Assembly (NCBI GenBank): GCA_024278285.1
Contig: JAJRTM010000880.1
Location: 1 to 6,844, forward strand
DNA from: Planctomycetota bacterium
GTDB lineage: Bacteria; Planctomycetota; Planctomycetia; Planctomycetales; Planctomycetaceae
Direction: 5' to 3'
Length of the DNA stretch: 6,844 nt
In this document: piece by piece, positions 1 to 6,757 of the stretch
How the letters are laid out: each line of letters begins with the position of its first letter
Numbering within the stretch: position 1 is the stretch's first letter
The notes under the pieces: model-generated
Seen by the model: only the letters and a program-made list of their open reading frames with translations
The model's database searches: none
What the model was told of the DNA's origin: nothing
Made by a program: the position numbers and the translations under genes

Positions 1-1
1 A

Positions 2-883
2 GGGGAAGCGATCTATCGCAGGGATAACCTTCTTTGCCTGAAGTGCCACGCGATTGGTGGAGCTGGCGGGAAAGTTGGACCGGATTTAAGCAGTGTCGGT
101 GCGAGTGCACCAGTCGATTATCTGATAAAGTCGCTGATTTTGCCAAGCGATAAAATTAAAGAAGGGTATCACAGCGTTCAGGTGGTGACTGCTGATGGAC
201 TGGTGAAATCGGGAGTGCCGTTGATCAGAAATGAACAGGAAATTCAAATACGTGATGCTGAAGGAAAAGTCGAAACGATCTCGATGGACGATGTTGAATT
301 CATCAAAAATACAACCGTTTCGCTGATGCCTGCCGATTTGACCAGTAAGCTGCGCCGGGATGAAATAATCGCTCTTGTCCGATTTTTGTCCGCTTTAGGA
401 AAAACGGGTGAACTTGTCGTCTCGAAGCAACGTTACGTAAGAACCTGGCAGGTTGTTGTGATACCCGATGGCAAACTTCAGTCGATTAACGATGCAATCA
501 GGCATCACGGTATTAAATATGCAACTGGTAACGATCCGCTCATCCCCTGGAAAACAACTTACAGTCTGGTTGATGGAACGCTTCCCATTGCAAATTTAGC
601 GGCGACGCGTGGAGTTGCTCATCAATCAGAAAAATTGATGCGGTTTGAAATCGAGGTGGTTAATGCGGGAAAAATCGGTCTGAAGATCGACAACCCTCAA
701 GCATTGAAAATTTGGATTGGCAAAAAAGAATTGAAGATGGGTAAGCAGATTGAAATTGAACTTCCCAAGGGAAAACATCGTGTCATGATCGCGGCGAGAA
801 ACACCGAAAGAGGTAATACACCGATCAGAATCGAATTGATCGATCTTCCCGGTTCGACAGGGCAGGCCAGTTTAGTCAATTAA
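2..883 (+). CDS. C-terminal part of a PVC-type heme-binding (c-type cytochrome) protein, 5'-truncated
   Basis: The reading frame is open from the window edge, so the true start lies upstream; 293 residues are visible. Seen: a covalent heme attachment motif CLKCH at visible residues 12-16 (nt 35-49), a GPDLSSVGA stretch, a [17 protein letters not shown] segment, and SLMPADL near residue 109, whose Met fits the expected axial heme ligand, followed by a closing helix ending RFLSALG. This order matches the PVC-specific heme-binding domain family (TIGR02603-like) that ends many large planctomycete proteins with dehydrogenase or HEAT-type N-terminal parts. About 155 residues follow the heme domain. 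The last 80 or so are beta-rich and end with [12 protein letters not shown] and [13 protein letters not shown], like a small carbohydrate-binding-type sandwich. The protein is expected to act outside the cytoplasmic membrane, probably in electron transfer from an upstream catalytic domain that is not visible. Substrate unknown. Stop is TAA at 881-883. Confidence 0.85.
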   Translation, partial: GEAIYRRDNLLCLKCHAIGGAGGKVGPDLSSVGASAPVDYLIKSLILPSDKIKEGYHSVQVVTADGLVKSGVPLIRNEQEIQIRDAEGKVETISMDDVEFIKNTTVSLMPADLTSKLRRDEIIALVRFLSALGKTGELVVSKQRYVRTWQVVVIPDGKLQSINDAIRHHGIKYATGNDPLIPWKTTYSLVDGTLPIANLAATRGVAHQSEKLMRFEIEVVNAGKIGLKIDNPQALKIWIGKKELKMGKQIEIELPKGKHRVMIAARNTERGNTPIRIELIDLPGSTGQASLVN

Positions 884-911
884 TGATAGAAATATTTTTC
901 TGGAGAAACAA

Positions 912-1697
912 ATGCAATCTCATGAAATTGATTACGAGATTTTTGGTGATGATTTACAGATTGTCGAGATCGAACTTGACCCCGGCGAAACCGTAGTCGC
1001 AGAAGCGGGTGCGATGAACTACATGGAAGAGGGGATCGAGTTCGAAGCCAAGATGGGCGACGGTTCACAGGCGGATCAAGGTTTCTTTTCCAAGATGGTC
1101 AGTGCGGGAACTCGCGTTCTAACAGGCGAATCGATTTTCATGACGCACTTTACGAATCATGGTCATGGCAAAAAACGAGTTGCGTTCGCGGCTCCGTATC
1201 CGGGGAGAATTGTTGCGCTCGATCTGGAAAAGATCGGGGGCTCCATTATTTGCCAGAAAGATGCGTTTCTTTGTGCGGCCCAAGGAACGAAATTGACAAT
1301 TGCGTTTCAGAAACGACTGGGAGCTGGTTTTTTTGGCGGAGAAGGATTCATTCTGCAAAAACTGGTTGGCGATGGAAAAGCGTTCGTGCATGCGGGCGGG
1401 ACGATTATCAAAAAGAAACTGCAGGGCGAAACATTGCGAGTTGATACCGGTTGTATCGTTGCATTCACCGATGGGATTTCTTACGACATCCAACGGGCAG
1501 GCAATTTGAAATCGATGTTCTTTGGTGGAGAGGGATTGTTTTTGGCAACACTTTCCGGGCATGGAACCGTGCTATTGCAATCGCTGCCGTTTTCTCGAAT
1601 GGCTGATCGCATTTTACAACATGCCCCATCAGCCGGAGGAAGTAGTAAGGGAGAAGGTTCCGTTTTGGGAGGTCTCGGCAACATGTTCGGCGATTGA
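912..1697 (+). CDS. AIM24 / TIGR00266 family protein
   Basis: 261 residues, close to the usual family length. The ATG is preceded by GGAG at 902-905 with a 6-nt gap, which supports this start. Family signatures seen: the N-terminal beta-strand block with [11 protein letters not shown] (residues 28-38), [10 protein letters not shown] (71-80), [14 protein letters not shown] (92-105), and two related turns, GFFGGEGFI (139-147) and MFFGGEGLF (202-210), reflecting the internal beta pseudo-repeat of the fold. The tail from about residue 238 is Gly/Ser-rich and probably flexible. There is no signal peptide or membrane helix, so it is probably cytoplasmic. The family is named after yeast mitochondrial AIM24; bacterial members have no settled biochemical role and none is assigned here. 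It starts 28 nt after the cytochrome gene and may be read through from it. An inverted-repeat element begins a few bases after its stop. Confidence 0.9.
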   Translation: MQSHEIDYEIFGDDLQIVEIELDPGETVVAEAGAMNYMEEGIEFEAKMGDGSQADQGFFSKMVSAGTRVLTGESIFMTHFTNHGHGKKRVAFAAPYPGRIVALDLEKIGGSIICQKDAFLCAAQGTKLTIAFQKRLGAGFFGGEGFILQKLVGDGKAFVHAGGTIIKKKLQGETLRVDTGCIVAFTDGISYDIQRAGNLKSMFFGGEGLFLATLSGHGTVLLQSLPFSRMADRILQHAPSAGGSSKGEGSVLGGLGNMFGD

Positions 1698-1703
1698 TCG
1701 CGT

Positions 1704-1777
1704 GTAGCAGGGTGCATCGTGAAGCACATTTTGTGGACATGCCTCATCTGGTGCGTTGCAACACACCCTACGGTTCT
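1704..1777. repeat. Intergenic inverted-repeat (dyad) element
   Basis: Two imperfect arms face each other: 1704-1727 (GTAG, then GGGTGC…GCAC) and 1750-1771 (GGTGCGTTGCAACACACC, then CTAC). The reverse complement of the right arm begins GTAGGGTG and aligns with the left arm apart from a two-base insertion and scattered mismatches. Each arm is also self-complementary: GTGC/GCAC in the left, and GGTG/CACC around a perfect GTTGCAAC palindrome (1755-1762) in the right. The element begins 7 nt after the AIM24 stop. It could be a dispersed intergenic repeat (REP- or MITE-like), an RNA-stabilising 3' hairpin, or both. There is no T-run, so it is not a standard intrinsic terminator. The right-arm end recurs at 4886-4909. 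Confidence 0.55.
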
Positions 1778-1811
1778 CTGAAATGAATATCGCTGTATTA
1801 CTAACGTTAAA

Positions 1812-1902
1812 AGTTTGCGCACGGCTCGCAAATTATAGAAAAACATCAGTTTGGTTACGGCTATCAGAATGAACCAGCCGTGCTGGGTCCGTCCGCTAAC
1901 CA
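1812..1902 (+). other. Candidate structured leader or intergenic RNA upstream of the DUF3592 gene
   Basis: Hairpin 1 spans 1812-1834: TTTGCG (1814-1819) pairs with CGCAAA (1827-1832), extended by one wobble and one A-T pair, leaving a 7-nt loop CACGGCT. Hairpin 2 spans 1871-1889: CCAGC-CGT-GCTGG, extended past one mismatch by GA/TC. It sits inside an outer stem TGGTTACGG (1852-1860) with CCGCTAACCA (1893-1902) that has one bulged base. The loop of hairpin 1 is exactly complementary to AGCCGTG (1876-1882), which contains the hairpin 2 loop, so a pseudoknot or loop-loop contact is possible. It ends 40 nt before the DUF3592 start. I recognise no known riboswitch class. It could equally be a decayed palindromic repeat. 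Confidence 0.3.
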
Positions 1903-1931
1903 GTGCGATAAATTTCGATTGCTCAATCAGT

Positions 1932-1937
1932 AAGGGG
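1932..1937 (+). promoter_or_regulatory. Shine-Dalgarno site setting the DUF3592 start at 1943
   Basis: AAGGGG lies 5 nt before the ATG at 1943. The in-frame GTG at 1940 is only 2 nt from it, and the next ATG (1952) is too far, so 1943 is the best start. Confidence 0.6.
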
Positions 1938-1942
1938 TTGTG

Positions 1943-2632
1943 ATGAAAAAAATGATCAAGCCGCAATTTGGAACTGTACCCTGCTGGCATTCTAACAGAC
2001 GAGGTTCTGTTGGCTGTGGATTGCTGATACCGCTATTTATCGGTGCAATTTTCGGGACGGTTGGGTTCTGTATCATGTTTTTCTGGGGTTGGCCGGTTTT
2101 GCAAAAAGCAAAAGCAAGCACCGACTGGCCTTCTGTGAAAGGGGTTGTGACTTCTGCGGAAGTCATTCGATCTCGCAGTGACAAAGGCGTTAATTACAAG
2201 CCGGAAGTTCTGTTCGATTACACGGTTGACGGGGAGAAATATCAACAGGGGAATATTCGCTACGATGGGGACTGGTCAACCAATAAATCAACTTATGCAA
2301 ACAAGATGGTTCGCAAATACAAAGTCGGAACAGAAGTTGATGTCTATTACGATCCCGATGAGCCATTTGAAGCGGTGCTGGAACCGGGAACGAGTTGGAT
2401 GAGTTATCTGCCGATTGGTTTTGGGGGAATCTTTTTTCTGATTGGAGCAGGTCTGTTTTTGGGGACCGGGGGGTATCTTCTTTTTGGGCTGCTTCTTGCT
2501 GGTGGTGGTGCCAGTGGAATGGTGGGGAAGTCCACCTCCTCTTCACAAGGCAGCTTCCAGGAAGAAAATCCGTATGCGAATACCGATTCCTGGGAAGATG
2601 ATAATCGTGATGACGGTTTTGAAAACTTATGA
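1943..2632 (+). CDS. DUF3592 domain membrane protein
   Basis: 229 residues. Hydrophobic segment 1 lies at about residues 24-50 (GCGLLIP to the FFWGWP end). A soluble beta-rich domain follows at about 60-148, with DWPSVKGVVTSAEV, VLFDYTVDGEKYQQGNI, KYKVGTEVDVYYDPDEP and AVLEPG; this succession is the DUF3592 signature. A second hydrophobic stretch covers about 153-190 (YLPIGFGGIFFLIGAG, then GYLLFGLLLAGGG), long enough for one or two helices. The C-terminal tail is polar and acidic (EENPYANTDSWEDDNRDDG). By the usual pattern the DUF3592 domain would lie outside the membrane between the helices. Its function is unknown in the family. The last bases overlap the UbiD-family gene as ATGA, so the two are probably co-transcribed and translationally coupled. 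A 245-nt gap with structured DNA precedes it, so its promoter is probably there. Confidence 0.85.
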   Translation: MKKMIKPQFGTVPCWHSNRRGSVGCGLLIPLFIGAIFGTVGFCIMFFWGWPVLQKAKASTDWPSVKGVVTSAEVIRSRSDKGVNYKPEVLFDYTVDGEKYQQGNIRYDGDWSTNKSTYANKMVRKYKVGTEVDVYYDPDEPFEAVLEPGTSWMSYLPIGFGGIFFLIGAGLFLGTGGYLLFGLLLAGGGASGMVGKSTSSSQGSFQEENPYANTDSWEDDNRDDGFENL

Positions 2633-4461
2633 GTAACCGAACTCTGAAACAGGCCATCGAAGATCTTCGCCAAGCGGGGCAATTGGTCGAAATTGATGAG
2701 CCGATTGATCCGCACCTGCAGGCTGCGGAAATCCAGCGACGTGTTTATCAAGCTGAAGGCCCTGCGATATTATATCGTCGAGTGGTTGGCTCTCCGTTTG
2801 CGATGGTGAGTAATCTGTTCGGTACGATTGAGCGAACACGCTATCTTTTTCGTCACACACTTGAAGCAGTCCGGCAACTGGTCACGTTGAAGATTGACCC
2901 GCAGCAGGCATTCAAACATCCGCTGAAATCGTTGCGATCACTCCCGACTGCCCGGAATATGCTTCCCAAAAAAGTCCGTCGCGGTTCTGTATTATCGCAT
3001 CAAACGAGCATCGACCAATTGCCGCAACTAACCAGTTGGCCTGATGATGGCGGTCCTTTTATTACGCTGCCCCAAGTTTATACAGAAGATCCAAATCAGC
3101 CGAGTTTGATGAATTCCAATTTAGGGATGTATCGTATTCAACTGGCAGGGAATGAATATCAAAAGAATTGCGAAGTCGGATTACATTACCAGCTCCACCG
3201 GGGCATCGGCGTGCATCATGCGGCTGCAATTCAAAAAAACGAACCGTTTCGCGTTAATATATTCGTGGGCGGGAATCCCGCGATGACGCTGGCAGCGGTC
3301 ATGCCATTGCCTGAAGGGATGTCGGAATTGATGTTTGCGGGGGCGCTCGCGGGGCATCGAATTGAAATGATCTCGCAACCGAATCGCCCCGCGATTTATG
3401 CTCAGGCAGATTTCTGCATTACGGGAACGGTCGATCCGAATCGCTTACTGCCGGAAGGCCCGTTTGGGGATCATCTTGGTTATTACAGTTTAGCACACGA
3501 TTTTCCTGTGTTGAAAGTGGATGCTGTTTATCATCGCCCGGATGCGATCTGGCCATTTACTGTTGTTGGCAGACCGCCGCAAGAAGATACTTCGTTTGGA
3601 AAAATCATCCACGAAATTACCGGGCCGATCATTCCGACGGTACTTCCAGGAGTGAAAGAAATTCACGCAGTCGATGCGGCGGGAGTTCATCCGTTATTGC
3701 TTGCCATTGGTAGCGAACGGTATGTGCCGTATGCGAAGCAACGAACACCCCAGGAACTGTTGACGACAGCGAACGCGATTTTAGGACAGGGGCAACTTTC
3801 ACTGGCAAAGTATTTGTGGATCGCCGCCCAGGAAGATGAACCAGCACTTGATTGCCACGATATCCCGAAGTTCTTTCAACATATTTTACAGCGAGTCGAT
3901 TGGAAACGCGATCTTCATTTTCAAACGCGAACGACGATTGATACGCTTGATTATTCGGGAAGCGGTTTGAATGCCGGCTCGAAAGTTGTTATCGCGGCTG
4001 CGGGACCAATTCGCAGAGAATTACCGCGAGAAATCCCCGGTGATCTTTCGATGCCAGAGGAAATCAACAAAGTCCGTTTGGTGATGCCGGGGCTGCTTGT
4101 TGTTTCTGGTCTGGATTATAACACAGAAGACGAGTCGCGAGGCTTGAAATGTTTAACACAACTTCCCGATTCGCATCCGGTGAATCAGATTCCTTTTATT
4201 GTTGTTGCAGACGATGCCGATTTCGCAGCCGATTCGCTCAATAATTTCCTGTGGGTCGCCTTCACACGCAGCAACCCGGCTGCTGATCTTTTCGGGATTG
4301 GAACATTCACAAATCAGAAACACTGGGGATGTACCGGTTCTCTTATTTTGGATGGACGCATCAAACCGCATCATGCCCCGCCGTTAATCGAAGACCCTGC
4401 GGTGACAAAAAGTGTTGATCAATTGGCAGCCCCCGGCGGTCCGTTACATGGTCTGATTTGA
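2629..4461 (+). CDS. ubiD: UbiD-family decarboxylase, long (about 610-residue) form
   Basis: 610 residues, longer than the roughly 490 of E. coli UbiD and in line with the long subfamily found in Bacteroidetes and planctomycetes, often annotated as a menaquinone-pathway decarboxylase. UbiD enzymes are (de)carboxylases that use prenylated FMN and a divalent metal. Expected metal ligands are present by motif alignment: N164 (NLGMYR), H190 (HRG) and E233 (MSELMFAG). The acid-Arg-acid catalytic set is R169, E276 and D281 (EGPFGDHLGYYS). GRPPQEDTSFG (314-324) is also conserved. The N-terminus (LKQAIEDLRQAGQLVEIDEP) is typical. The ATG overlaps the DUF3592 stop (ATGA), with no clear Shine-Dalgarno site of its own, which suggests coupled translation. 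No ubiX-like prenyl-flavin gene lies in the window. The family call is firm. The substrate (futalosine-pathway menaquinone intermediate, 4-hydroxy-3-polyprenylbenzoate or another aromatic acid) cannot be decided from sequence alone. Confidence 0.92.
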   Translation: MSNRTLKQAIEDLRQAGQLVEIDEPIDPHLQAAEIQRRVYQAEGPAILYRRVVGSPFAMVSNLFGTIERTRYLFRHTLEAVRQLVTLKIDPQQAFKHPLKSLRSLPTARNMLPKKVRRGSVLSHQTSIDQLPQLTSWPDDGGPFITLPQVYTEDPNQPSLMNSNLGMYRIQLAGNEYQKNCEVGLHYQLHRGIGVHHAAAIQKNEPFRVNIFVGGNPAMTLAAVMPLPEGMSELMFAGALAGHRIEMISQPNRPAIYAQADFCITGTVDPNRLLPEGPFGDHLGYYSLAHDFPVLKVDAVYHRPDAIWPFTVVGRPPQEDTSFGKIIHEITGPIIPTVLPGVKEIHAVDAAGVHPLLLAIGSERYVPYAKQRTPQELLTTANAILGQGQLSLAKYLWIAAQEDEPALDCHDIPKFFQHILQRVDWKRDLHFQTRTTIDTLDYSGSGLNAGSKVVIAAAGPIRRELPREIPGDLSMPEEINKVRLVMPGLLVVSGLDYNTEDESRGLKCLTQLPDSHPVNQIPFIVVADDADFAADSLNNFLWVAFTRSNPAADLFGIGTFTNQKHWGCTGSLILDGRIKPHHAPPLIEDPAVTKSVDQLAAPGGPLHGLI

Positions 4462-4493
4462 ATCGTTTTGATGAAATTTATGGTCCGAATAAT

Positions 4494-4523
4494 CGGTTTC
4501 TGCTTATTTTTCAGAGAAAACCG
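4494..4523 (+). terminator. Weak hairpin downstream of the UbiD-family gene, possible terminator
   Basis: CGGTTT (4494-4499) pairs with AAACCG (4518-4523). CTG/CAG adds three more pairs across a bulge, leaving a T-rich loop. It lies 33 nt after the UbiD stop, a sensible place to end the transcript. No T-run follows on the plus strand, so intrinsic termination is doubtful. Confidence 0.25.
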
Positions 4524-4673
4524 GCAGAATGTGCAGGGAAAAAGGCTGGCAATAGATGGGAACTGGAAGCTATACTTGTCGTGACATCGTTTAATTGATA
4601 AAGATAAGCAACTGGAAACGTGAGTTTTCTTTACTGCCTGTATGTCAAGTCACACCATTAAGAACAGACCCTC

Positions 4674-4679
4674 AAGGAA
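4674..4679 (+). promoter_or_regulatory. Shine-Dalgarno site setting the start at 4685
   Basis: AAGGAA lies 5 nt before the ATG at 4685. The open frame continues upstream to a TTG at 4595, but that TTG has no such site, so the 63-residue version is preferred. Confidence 0.65.
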
Positions 4680-4684
4680 TTGAT

Positions 4685-4876
4685 ATGTCCGCTGGTATTC
4701 GTCGCTTGCTGACCGCCTCCGCTATTGCAGCGGGAATCGTGGGAGCCATGTCGCTTCTCGATATGATCACAGGTTTTCCCTTCGCGGGATTCAGTGTCAT
4801 GATGGACGTGATGTTCCTGATCAGCTCGCTGCTGGTGATTTACATGGTGCGGCAATGTTTCCAGGAACTTCGATAG
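4685..4876 (+). CDS. Small two-helix membrane protein of unknown function
   Basis: 63 residues. A short basic start (MSAGIRRLL) leads into a hydrophobic helix at about 8-28 (ASAIAAGIVGAMSLL). A short turn with DMITGFPFAG follows, then a second helix at about 36-56 (MMDVMFLISSLLVIYMV) and a polar end (RQCFQELR). The positively charged N-terminus suggests that both ends lie in the cytoplasm. I do not recognise a family. The good ribosome binding site and the well-formed hydropathy pattern make it a likely real gene. It is convergent with lspA, with 37 nt between the two stops. Residues ahead of the ATG at 4685 look non-functional and were left out. Confidence 0.65.
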   Translation: MSAGIRRLLTASAIAAGIVGAMSLLDMITGFPFAGFSVMMDVMFLISSLLVIYMVRQCFQELR

Positions 4877-4885
4877 AGATGCAAT

Positions 4886-4909
4886 CGTTGCGGGCCTCCC
4901 TACGGTTCT
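4886..4909. repeat. Second copy of the intergenic CGTTGC-N6-CCCTACGGTTCT motif
   Basis: CGTTGC (4886-4891), a 6-nt spacer and CCCTACGGTTCT (4898-4909) repeat the arrangement at 1754-1777 exactly, with 18 of 18 fixed positions identical and equal spacing. This copy lacks the left arm and the full palindrome. It fills most of the gap between the convergent stops of the 63-residue gene and lspA, which suggests a decayed member of a dispersed intergenic repeat or a shared 3'-end signal. Confidence 0.45.
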
Positions 4910-4913
4910 TACT

Positions 4914-5504
4914 TTATGTCGGTTCCTGTTTGTTTTTTGCATTTGAATCTGCATTGTCTGTCGGCTCGACATCCATCAAGAATGAATACAAGCCGAGCAT
5001 GATGGCGCCGGTAACAAGAAAAACGTCTGCGAAATTGAAAATCGGGTAGTGGTAGTTGCCGAAGGTGAAGGAGAGAAAGTCTCGCACGGCAAATAATTGA
5101 CGCCCTGCGACTTCACATTCGTGCCAGCCGAGCCTGTCGTAAAGATTGCCCAGCGTTCCAGCCATCACCAGCCCGAGCGTTATCGTCAACCATAAACTGG
5201 CTGCTCCGCGGAATACAAACAGCCAGAAAATAATTCCCAGCACCGCGAGCAAGCTCAACCCCGCAAAGACGGCAGTAAAACCCTGACCGATGCCCCACAA
5301 GGCTCCTTCGTTGAAACTGGTATAGAGCCGAAATTGCATCCAGCCCCCAAGCCAGCTTTGCGTCCAATTTGAAACTCCACCAGGATATTTGAGCGATGAA
5401 AAAACAACCAACTTGGAATACAGATCCCAAAATGCTCCCGATATAACCAGAAGACTGAAGACCCAATACCTGGATTGAGGAAAAGGTTGTTTGATTGATT
5501 CCAC
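4914..5504 (-). CDS. lspA: Lipoprotein signal peptidase (signal peptidase II)
   Basis: 196 residues, slightly longer than typical LspA, with a polar tail from about 179. It is an inner-membrane aspartyl protease that cuts the signal peptide from prolipoproteins after lipid attachment to the +1 Cys. Seen: a first helix ending in WDLYSK (D27), the NEGALWG motif (N65), GNLYDRLG with catalytic D123, and FNFADVFLVTG with catalytic D160. Hydrophobic segments at about 13-33, 74-97, 102-119 and 158-176 give the expected four helices. The start is a GTG at 5504: it is the first usable start after an in-frame TGA upstream and gives a normal N-terminus, but no good Shine-Dalgarno site precedes it. No lgt or lnt gene is in the window. 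It is divergent from the small ORF at 5550. Confidence 0.93.
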   Translation of the reverse strand: MESIKQPFPQSRYWVFSLLVISGAFWDLYSKLVVFSSLKYPGGVSNWTQSWLGGWMQFRLYTSFNEGALWGIGQGFTAVFAGLSLLAVLGIIFWLFVFRGAASLWLTITLGLVMAGTLGNLYDRLGWHECEVAGRQLFAVRDFLSFTFGNYHYPIFNFADVFLVTGAIMLGLYSFLMDVEPTDNADSNAKNKQEPT

Positions 5505-5549
5505 TGGTAAGCTCGCTGCAAAAGTTTTGATTACCTGTCAATGCGTAGT

Positions 5550-5705
5550 ATGACAGATAAAGTTGAGTACAATAACCACGACATTATTGTGCCGAGACAG
5601 ATCGAGGTCAACCGGGCTTTCAATCTGACTGGACGAATCCAGGTTCAACTCATCCCCAAGGCGGACCTTCGGAACGAGGATATTGAATCCATAATTCGAA
5701 AATAA
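5550..5705 (+). CDS. Small ORF of unknown function (51 codons)
   Basis: The frame opens with ATG ACA GAT AAA and ends in TAA at 5703-5705. The product starts [17 protein letters not shown] and ends [17 protein letters not shown]. It is soluble, with mixed charge, no signal peptide and no membrane helix. About half the codons end in G or C, like the neighbouring genes. An in-frame ATG at 5541 would add three residues. Neither start has a clear Shine-Dalgarno site. It fills the gap between divergent lspA and the TIGR01777 gene, leaving 46 nt before the latter, so the two could be co-transcribed. I recognise no family, and it may be a chance open frame. Confidence 0.35.
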   Translation: MTDKVEYNNHDIIVPRQIEVNRAFNLTGRIQVQLIPKADLRNEDIESIIRK

Positions 5706-5738
5706 TCGCTCTCAGCCGACACTTGGATTCACGCATAT

Positions 5739-5743
5739 AAAGG
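5739..5743 (+). promoter_or_regulatory. Shine-Dalgarno site setting the TIGR01777 start at 5752
   Basis: AAAGG lies 8 nt before the ATG at 5752. The upstream in-frame GTG at 5743 overlaps this site and cannot use it, so the 318-residue form is preferred. Confidence 0.5.
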
Positions 5744-5751
5744 TGGCAAGG

Positions 5752-6708
5752 ATGAATATGACTACGACGATTGAAGAAGAAGCGATTGCTCCATCAGGAC
5801 GCATTGTCATTGCAGGTGGTAGCGGATTTCTCGGGTTGAATCTGGCACGGCATCTTACACAATTCGGTTGTGAAGTGATTATCCTTTCTCGAAGCCAGCC
5901 CAAAGAACATGGATCGTGGATCCATGCAACGTGGGATGCACGCAGCTTGGGTGATTGGGCGAACTATTTGGAGGGAGCAACCGCGGTTGTGAATCTTGTT
6001 GGACGAACTGTAGATTGCATTAAAACTCCCGACAATTGCGATGAAATTCTGCGCTCACGAGTCGAAGCGACCCGCGTCCTTGGGCAAGCTGTGCGATCTG
6101 TAAAAGCACCGCCTCGTGTGTGGGTTCAGATGTCAACAGCTCACCGATATGGCGATCCTCCAGAAATTATTTGTGATGAAGATTCTGCATTCGGTTACGG
6201 TTTGGCCCCGACTGTGGGCAAAGCATGGGAAGAAGAATTTGCTAACGCCGTTCTTCCTGAAATGCGGCAGGTGATTTTGCGGACCAGTTTTGTTCTTGGA
6301 AGTGAAAGTGGCGCTCTACCCCGACTTGCCAAACTGGTTCGCTGGGGACTGGGCGGAACAGTCAGTCACGGACGGCAGGGGATGAGTTGGATTCATATTG
6401 AAGACATGAACCGATTGTTTACCCGGGCAATTGCCAATGAAAACATGAACGGTGCTTATCTCGCTACTTCTCCCAATCCGGTTTCCAATAAAGAGTTCAT
6501 GCGCGAACTCAGACGAGCTTTACACATGCCAATCGGTTTACCAGCCGCAACGTGGATGGTGAAGATCGGCGCTCCGCTTGTGATGCGAACCGATCCAGAA
6601 CTCGGGTTGTACGGTCGGTATTGTGTCTCGAAACGATTAAAAGAAGAAGGCTTCATTTTTTCGTTCCCAGACCTGACAACCGCCCTGCAAGATCTGTATA
6701 ATTCGTGA
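5752..6708 (+). CDS. TIGR01777 family NAD(P)-binding epimerase / SDR oxidoreductase
   Basis: 318 residues, near the family norm of about 300. The Rossmann nucleotide-binding loop is [18 protein letters not shown] (residues 18-35). NLVGRTVD (81-88) follows at the usual strand 4 position, then [12 protein letters not shown] (124-135), where most members carry a SAxGYYG-like active-site segment; Ser128 and Tyr133 are kept. The C-terminal part is strongly typical: [40 protein letters not shown] (199-219), [17 protein letters not shown] and [23 protein letters not shown]. The family resembles E. coli YfcH, and its substrate is unknown. It has no signal peptide, so it should be cytoplasmic. It follows the small ORF by 46 nt and precedes the Tat-signal gene by 49 nt. 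Confidence 0.9.
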   Translation: MNMTTTIEEEAIAPSGRIVIAGGSGFLGLNLARHLTQFGCEVIILSRSQPKEHGSWIHATWDARSLGDWANYLEGATAVVNLVGRTVDCIKTPDNCDEILRSRVEATRVLGQAVRSVKAPPRVWVQMSTAHRYGDPPEIICDEDSAFGYGLAPTVGKAWEEEFANAVLPEMRQVILRTSFVLGSESGALPRLAKLVRWGLGGTVSHGRQGMSWIHIEDMNRLFTRAIANENMNGAYLATSPNPVSNKEFMRELRRALHMPIGLPAATWMVKIGAPLVMRTDPELGLYGRYCVSKRLKEEGFIFSFPDLTTALQDLYNS

Positions 6709-6757
6709 AGATCCAACCGACATCCCTCCATTGATAGCCTCATTAAGGAAATCGATT

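Noticed and set aside
140..883. Separate gene starting at TTG 140
   Set aside because: The frame is open upstream to the window edge and contains the CLKCH heme motif there; this TTG is internal to a longer gene.
2629..4461. Loss of the usual AEIVLEG-type strand in the UbiD protein (ADFCITG here) as a sign of inactivity
   Set aside because: The metal ligands and the acid-Arg-acid set are intact elsewhere, and from memory this variant is normal in the long UbiD subfamily.
4547..4576. Promoter-like pair (TGGCAA, 18 nt, TATACT) before the small membrane protein gene
   Set aside because: The -10 box is fair but the -35 box matches poorly, and planctomycete promoters are not well defined by this consensus.
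4471..4587. Short open frame of about 38 codons (MKFMVRIIGFCLFF…) after the UbiD gene
   Set aside because: It has no ribosome binding site, lies over the candidate terminator hairpin and has no supporting feature beyond being open.
4595..4684. Upstream extension of the 63-residue gene to a TTG start
   Set aside because: The extra 30 residues are polar and of low protein character, and a good AAGGAA site points to the ATG at 4685.
4881..4900. Bidirectional terminator between the convergent stops
   Set aside because: Only short stems are possible (GCAA/TTGC, GGG/CCC) and there is no T-run on either strand.
4914..5541. Overlapping minus-strand frames within lspA
   Set aside because: The lspA frame carries all the catalytic motifs; the other frames are shadows with no domain signature.
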